A stretch of 64,000 nucleotides of DNA from Thalassotalea piscium. Its GTDB lineage: Bacteria > Pseudomonadota > Gammaproteobacteria > Enterobacterales > Alteromonadaceae. The notes below the pieces were generated by a model. It was not told where the DNA came from and made no database searches. It saw only the letters and a program-made list of their open reading frames with translations. The position numbers were made by a program, and so were the translations under genes. Location of the stretch: contig NZ_AP027362.1 in NCBI RefSeq assembly GCF_030295935.1, positions 558,001 through 622,000 of the forward strand, in the 5' to 3' direction. Shown piece after piece: positions 59,197-64,000 of this stretch (the first letter of the stretch is position 1; each line of letters opens with the position of its first letter).

Positions 59197-59772
59197 TTAA
59201 TTGCTAAGGTATTCAAACATCTTAAACACACGATTAACGCCACCTACATGCCTTGCAATTTCAACTGCTTTATCGCCATCTTCTTTTTTAACCACTCCCA
59301 TCAAAAACACTTCACCATTTTCGGTAATTACTTTTACGTTTGCAGCATCGAGTGAGTTGCTTTTAAAAATAGCTGTTTTTACTTTAGAAGTTAACCATAC
59401 ATCATTGGTGCGAGTGGTAATTGAAGTTAAATTACTTATTCGTATTTGATTATGTATTTGTTTAACACTATCTATTTTTTCGATAGTTTTAACGGCTAAA
59501 TCTTTTAAGTAAGCATTAGGCGCTTGCCCGACGATAAGTACACTGCCATTAACACTGATAACTTGTAGGTTGGTGTTTTTAGACATACCTTCAATTTTTC
59601 TAAGTGCACTATGGGCTTCTAGTTCAAGCTGTTGGTCATTGAGTTGCGTGCCTACCGTCCTATTATCGCTGACAATGGCGGCCCCGCCAACAACACCTAC
59701 AACCGCAGCTGTCATACAGCCTTGTAATAGTAGTAATGTGCCTAACGTAAATATACCTTTAGATAGTCTCAT
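59197..59772 (-). CDS. dolP: outer-membrane lipoprotein DolP (YraP), BON domains
   Basis: A 191-residue lipoprotein. The lipobox LLLQGC places the lipid-bearing Cys near residue 19, and two BON domains follow (~50-115 and ~120-190, with VNGSVLIVGQAPN and TENGEVFLMGVVKKE). DolP binds anionic lipid at division sites and supports outer-membrane integrity. I start at ATG 59772; the longer frame to 59835 lies inside diaA and would place a non-signal sequence ahead of the lipoprotein signal. It follows diaA by one base. Confidence 0.92.
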   Translation of the reverse strand: MRLSKGIFTLGTLLLLQGCMTAAVVGVVGGAAIVSDNRTVGTQLNDQQLELEAHSALRKIEGMSKNTNLQVISVNGSVLIVGQAPNAYLKDLAVKTIEKIDSVKQIHNQIRISNLTSITTRTNDVWLTSKVKTAIFKSNSLDAANVKVITENGEVFLMGVVKKEDGDKAVEIARHVGGVNRVFKMFEYLSN

Positions 59773-59773
59773 A

Positions 59774-60789
<1,016 letters not shown>

Positions 60790-62702
60790 GTTGATATTTC
60801 CCCCAAAGTAAACTTCGGCTGAGAATATTATTTTCGGTTAGTTGTAGAACCCCAGTTTGCCCATAATGGCGAACGTATGATGATTGCTGCATGGCATCAA
60901 TTTTTGTAATTAGGCTTAAACTATCATAGCCCATAGCAAATATACGTTTTAAACCATCACCGCGATTAGGCCAAAGTTTTTCGATAAGCGAGTGTAACGA
61001 AGAATTTTGTTGCTTGCTGGTTATAAGCCAAGGCATTTCAGTAAAAGTTAAGCCGTTCAAATCTCTTGAATCACTCGCATCTGATTGGGAACTATGGCTG
61101 CGTGAACTTGCATATATAGGGATCCGTTTGGCAAATGGGCTAATATTTACATCAATATAAGGTTTTAATAATCGAGTCTCTGCAACAGAGCCAACAACAT
61201 AAATCATATCAATATCACGACGGTTCCTAGCTTCAGCATCTATTTTTTGCTTAATACGTGACTTTATCCTATTTATACGATACTGGCTCAGATCAACCTC
61301 TAAGCTCGATTTTAAGGTGTCTTGCATTTTATTATTATTATCAAAATAAATAATATCAGGTGTTGAGTTGGCAATTTTTTGCCAAGTAGATAAAAAAGTT
61401 TGAGCGATGCGCTGACTAACATTGTCTTTATGACTTAATACCAATGGATGTTTAAAGTCTTTGTTGCTTAGCGTTGTTGCCGCTTGTATAGCTTCATCTT
61501 CCGGACGCATTGAAAAAGCCACTTGATGCGCTTTCAGTACGGGATTACTGGGTATATTTAATAATAATGTAGGAATGAATAGTTCTTCTAATGTCAAATA
61601 AGCATCAACATTTTCTCTTAACAATGGACCGATAACATAGTCAATGTTGAGTTCATGTAGCTGCGCTGATAAAAGAGACATATCAAGCTTCTGGGCATCA
61701 ATAAAATGTAATGTTTTGTTATTGTCATTATCAAATGCTGCTAGCACACCTTGCTGAGCTGCTTGCCCAGCGAGCTCTTGTTTACCGGATAAAGGTAGAA
61801 TTATTGCAATATTTTCTATAGTTCTGCTTAAGTTTTTTGGTAATAAAGTTTGTAGTTGTTCGATTATTTCATTCGCTGGGTGTGTAGGATAACTTCGTTG
61901 CCATTGCGTTAAATAACGCTGAAAAGTCTCATGGTTATAGCCAAAGTTGAAAGCGAAATTTAGCAGTTGCTGCCAACCCTTAAAGTAGGGTGGATTACGC
62001 AATGCTAATTGTTCTACTTGCCAACTTGAAAGTTTAGACAAACGTTGCCAAAGGGTACTGATATCGTCGACTGTAACATTACTATTAGCAGCAAATGCAC
62101 GTAAATGGGCATCTACACTACCAATAACCTCATTACGCTGCCTAAGTAGTGATTCTTTAACTTCATAGTAGCGAAATGTGGGTTCAAGCGAATGTTTTAG
62201 CTGTAGCTTCTCAATAGAGGTCAATACATTTATTGCTGTTTCAGTCTGCATTAACGCAGTTAACCCTTGAACCTTAACTAAGAGCAGTTGCACTTTATCA
62301 GCGGGGTTTTCATTAACGGCTGCTAGCTGGTGCGCTAACCAAATTGCTTGGTGGTATTGCTGTTCTAATAGCAACTGCTCGCTTGCAAGTAACAACTCAT
62401 GGCTAGCTTGCTCAGCAGGTAGTTGTTTGGCTCTTTCAATTAATTGTTCGGCACTAGCACCAGATAGTTGTGTTTGCTGCTCAGTTAACTCATTTTGTGT
62501 AGTTAGTGGCTTTTTTTGGGAGTGCTTTGATGAGCAACTGACGAGAAAGAAAGTTATAAAAAGTAGAGCTAGTAGGCTAGGAGAACTAAATTGTTTATTT
62601 AAAAGGCTCAATGTTAAATCCTGCGCGTTGCAATAGTGGTATATAAGCAGTAGTGGTATATAATAAACGTCATTTCTTTGAGTCTCAATATAAGTAATTC
62701 AT

Positions 62703-63554
62703 ATGGCTAATACATTTGTCGAACCAAGCACATTATACATAGTGGCAACCCCAATCGGCAATCTTGCTGATATTAGCCAACGAGCATTAACTATATTAGC
62801 GCATGTTGACCTAATTGCTTGTGAAGATACAAGGCATACTCAGCGATTATTATCTGCTCATTCGATCAAAAATAAAACCTTATCTTTACATGACCATAAT
62901 GAAAGCTATCGTCAAACGCAAATAGCTGAAATGTTACTTGAAGGTAAAAGTATTGCGTTAGTGTCGGATGCCGGCACTCCATTAATTAGCGACCCTGGAT
63001 ATCACATTGTTAGTCACTTAAAAAATAATAACCTTAACGTTGTACCCATTCCTGGGGCTTGTGCTGCGATAACGGCATTATCTGCCTCTGGGTTAGCAAC
63101 CGACAAGTTTACTTTTGAGGGTTTTCTACCTTCCAAACAAGGCGCAAGACAAAAAGTGTTAGCTGAATTAAACAACGAACCTCGCACTATGGTGTTTTAT
63201 GATGCACCACGTCGAGCAATAGATACCGTAAAAGATATTGTTACAGTGTTAGGCCCTGATCGAAAAATAGTGATTGCCAGAGAGTTAACAAAAACCTTTG
63301 AAACTATTCATAGTGATACCGCAGGCGATTTTTTAACGTGGCTTGAACAAGATCCTAATCAGTTAAAAGGCGAGATGGTACTTATTATTGAAGGTTATAA
63401 AGCTGATCCCAATGAGATCTCACCTAAAGCGATAGATACGTTAACCTTATTGCTGTCACATATGAAACCTAAAGTCGCTTGTGCTATTACCGCTGATATT
63501 TACGGTATTAAAAAAAATGCACTTTACGAAATAGCGCTAAATTTAAAAGGTTAA
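62703..63554 (+). CDS. rsmI: 16S rRNA 2'-O-ribose C1402 methyltransferase RsmI
   Basis: A 283-residue tetrapyrrole-methylase-fold enzyme with VATPIGNLADISQRAL, CEDTRHTQRLL and SDAGTPLISDPGY, all family signatures. It methylates the ribose of C1402 in the decoding centre, alongside RsmH. The length matches the E. coli protein. Convergent with a GST gene four bases away. Confidence 0.96.
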   Translation: MANTFVEPSTLYIVATPIGNLADISQRALTILAHVDLIACEDTRHTQRLLSAHSIKNKTLSLHDHNESYRQTQIAEMLLEGKSIALVSDAGTPLISDPGYHIVSHLKNNNLNVVPIPGACAAITALSASGLATDKFTFEGFLPSKQGARQKVLAELNNEPRTMVFYDAPRRAIDTVKDIVTVLGPDRKIVIARELTKTFETIHSDTAGDFLTWLEQDPNQLKGEMVLIIEGYKADPNEISPKAIDTLTLLLSHMKPKVACAITADIYGIKKNALYEIALNLKG

Positions 63555-63558
63555 TTTA

Positions 63559-64000
63559 TCAGACAGTTAAAGGCTCAATTTTATAGTTAGCGACTTCTTC
63601 ACCTGCGTTTACACAACGTTGAAAAGCAGGACGATCTTTTAGCCTTTTTAAATATGCTAATGTTTGAGGTTGGTACGCACTAGCTAACCCAAGCAGTTCC
63701 CCTAAGTAAAGCGCATAGCCAACTGCGATATCTGCAATAGTAAATCGATTATCGACTAAGTAGGCTTGTTGGAGTAACTGCTGATTAGCGCTTTTTAGGC
63801 GTGAAAGAAACCAAATTTTATAATCTTGAACAACTTGTGGGTTTTGCCGTTCTGCTGGCTCAAATTGAGAATACCTTAATAATAATGTTTGTGGAAATGT
63901 TAGGGTTGCATCGCTTTGAAATAACCAATTTAAATAATGACCATACTCTTTATGGCTACTAGCAACAGCTATAGCATGCTGTGAATAATGCGTTGCTAAA
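63559..64000 (-). CDS. glutathione S-transferase family protein (partial)
   Basis: The minus-strand frame is open from the window edge to TGA at 63559-63561, giving at least 147 C-terminal residues. The C-terminal all-helical GST domain is recognisable by FTIADIAVGYALYLGELLG, the conserved N-capping box, and LKRLKDRPAFQRCVNAG. The N-terminal thioredoxin-like domain lies beyond the window. Substrate is unknown. Confidence 0.85.
   Translation of the reverse strand, partial: LATHYSQHAIAVASSHKEYGHYLNWLFQSDATLTFPQTLLLRYSQFEPAERQNPQVVQDYKIWFLSRLKSANQQLLQQAYLVDNRFTIADIAVGYALYLGELLGLASAYQPQTLAYLKRLKDRPAFQRCVNAGEEVANYKIEPLTV

Overview
The window is an AT-rich gammaproteobacterial chromosome segment. 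Its gene order (lpt/kds/rpoN/ptsN block, mla operon, murA-degS-degQ, zapE, rplM-rpsI-petABC-sspAB, dolP-diaA-yraN-lpoA-rsmI) is that of marine Alteromonadales. Protein character and short genome-wide repeats suggest a Colwellia/Thalassotalea-like member of Colwelliaceae; this is inferred from gene content, not from a marker tree. No rRNA, tRNA, prophage, intact insertion sequence or CRISPR array was recognised.

Region 1 (1-9 kb): a small exported protein, a membrane-anchored XRE regulator, a GlxA-type AraC regulator, a FabY-like 3-ketoacyl-ACP synthase, and a Yip1 protein followed by a MacAB-like efflux set. Region 2 (9-21 kb): gltBD, folE2, a TTG-start Hpt protein convergent with arcA, a sensor kinase upstream of arcA, and rsmC. 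Region 3 (21-27 kb): a tandem DsbA-fold protein, then a lysine riboswitch leading an operon of DapA-, DapD-, LysA- and M14-deacylase-like genes. Region 4 (27-38.7 kb): darP, pmbA, mgtE and the minus-strand envelope/nitrogen block ptsO-rapZ-ptsN-hpf-rpoN-lptB-lptA-lptC-kdsC-kdsD-yrbG. Region 5 (39-47 kb): mlaFEDCB-ibaG-murA, then degS, degQ and zapG. Region 6 (47-59 kb): zapE, an inserted block (PhnD-like protein and the split class II ribonucleotide reductase nrdJa-nrdJb), then rplM-rpsI, petABC and sspAB. Region 7 (59-64 kb): dolP, diaA, yraN, lpoA, rsmI and a partial GST.

Most genes are housekeeping: ammonium assimilation, LPS transport and Kdo synthesis, outer-membrane lipid asymmetry, peptidoglycan precursor synthesis, periplasmic proteolysis, cytochrome bc1 respiration and translation. 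The accessory signals of most interest are: (a) the lysine-riboswitch operon, in which an M14 zinc deacylase sits where DapE would be expected and the decarboxylase has a divergent active-site loop; (b) three NrdR-like boxes at exact 32-bp spacing, with a palindromic CRP-type site on the third, upstream of nrdJab; (c) a ~160-bp mobile repeat with TACCA(A/G)T ends and TTA target duplications. One copy of that repeat supplies the end of gltD, and another is nested inside a second repeat family, giving a natural filled/empty-site comparison; (d) a stand-alone Hpt, ArcA and sensor kinase in one locus.

Several genes start at TTG or GTG (hpt, ibaG, murA). For others I trimmed the longest reading frame to an ATG with a better Shine-Dalgarno sequence, as noted in each entry.
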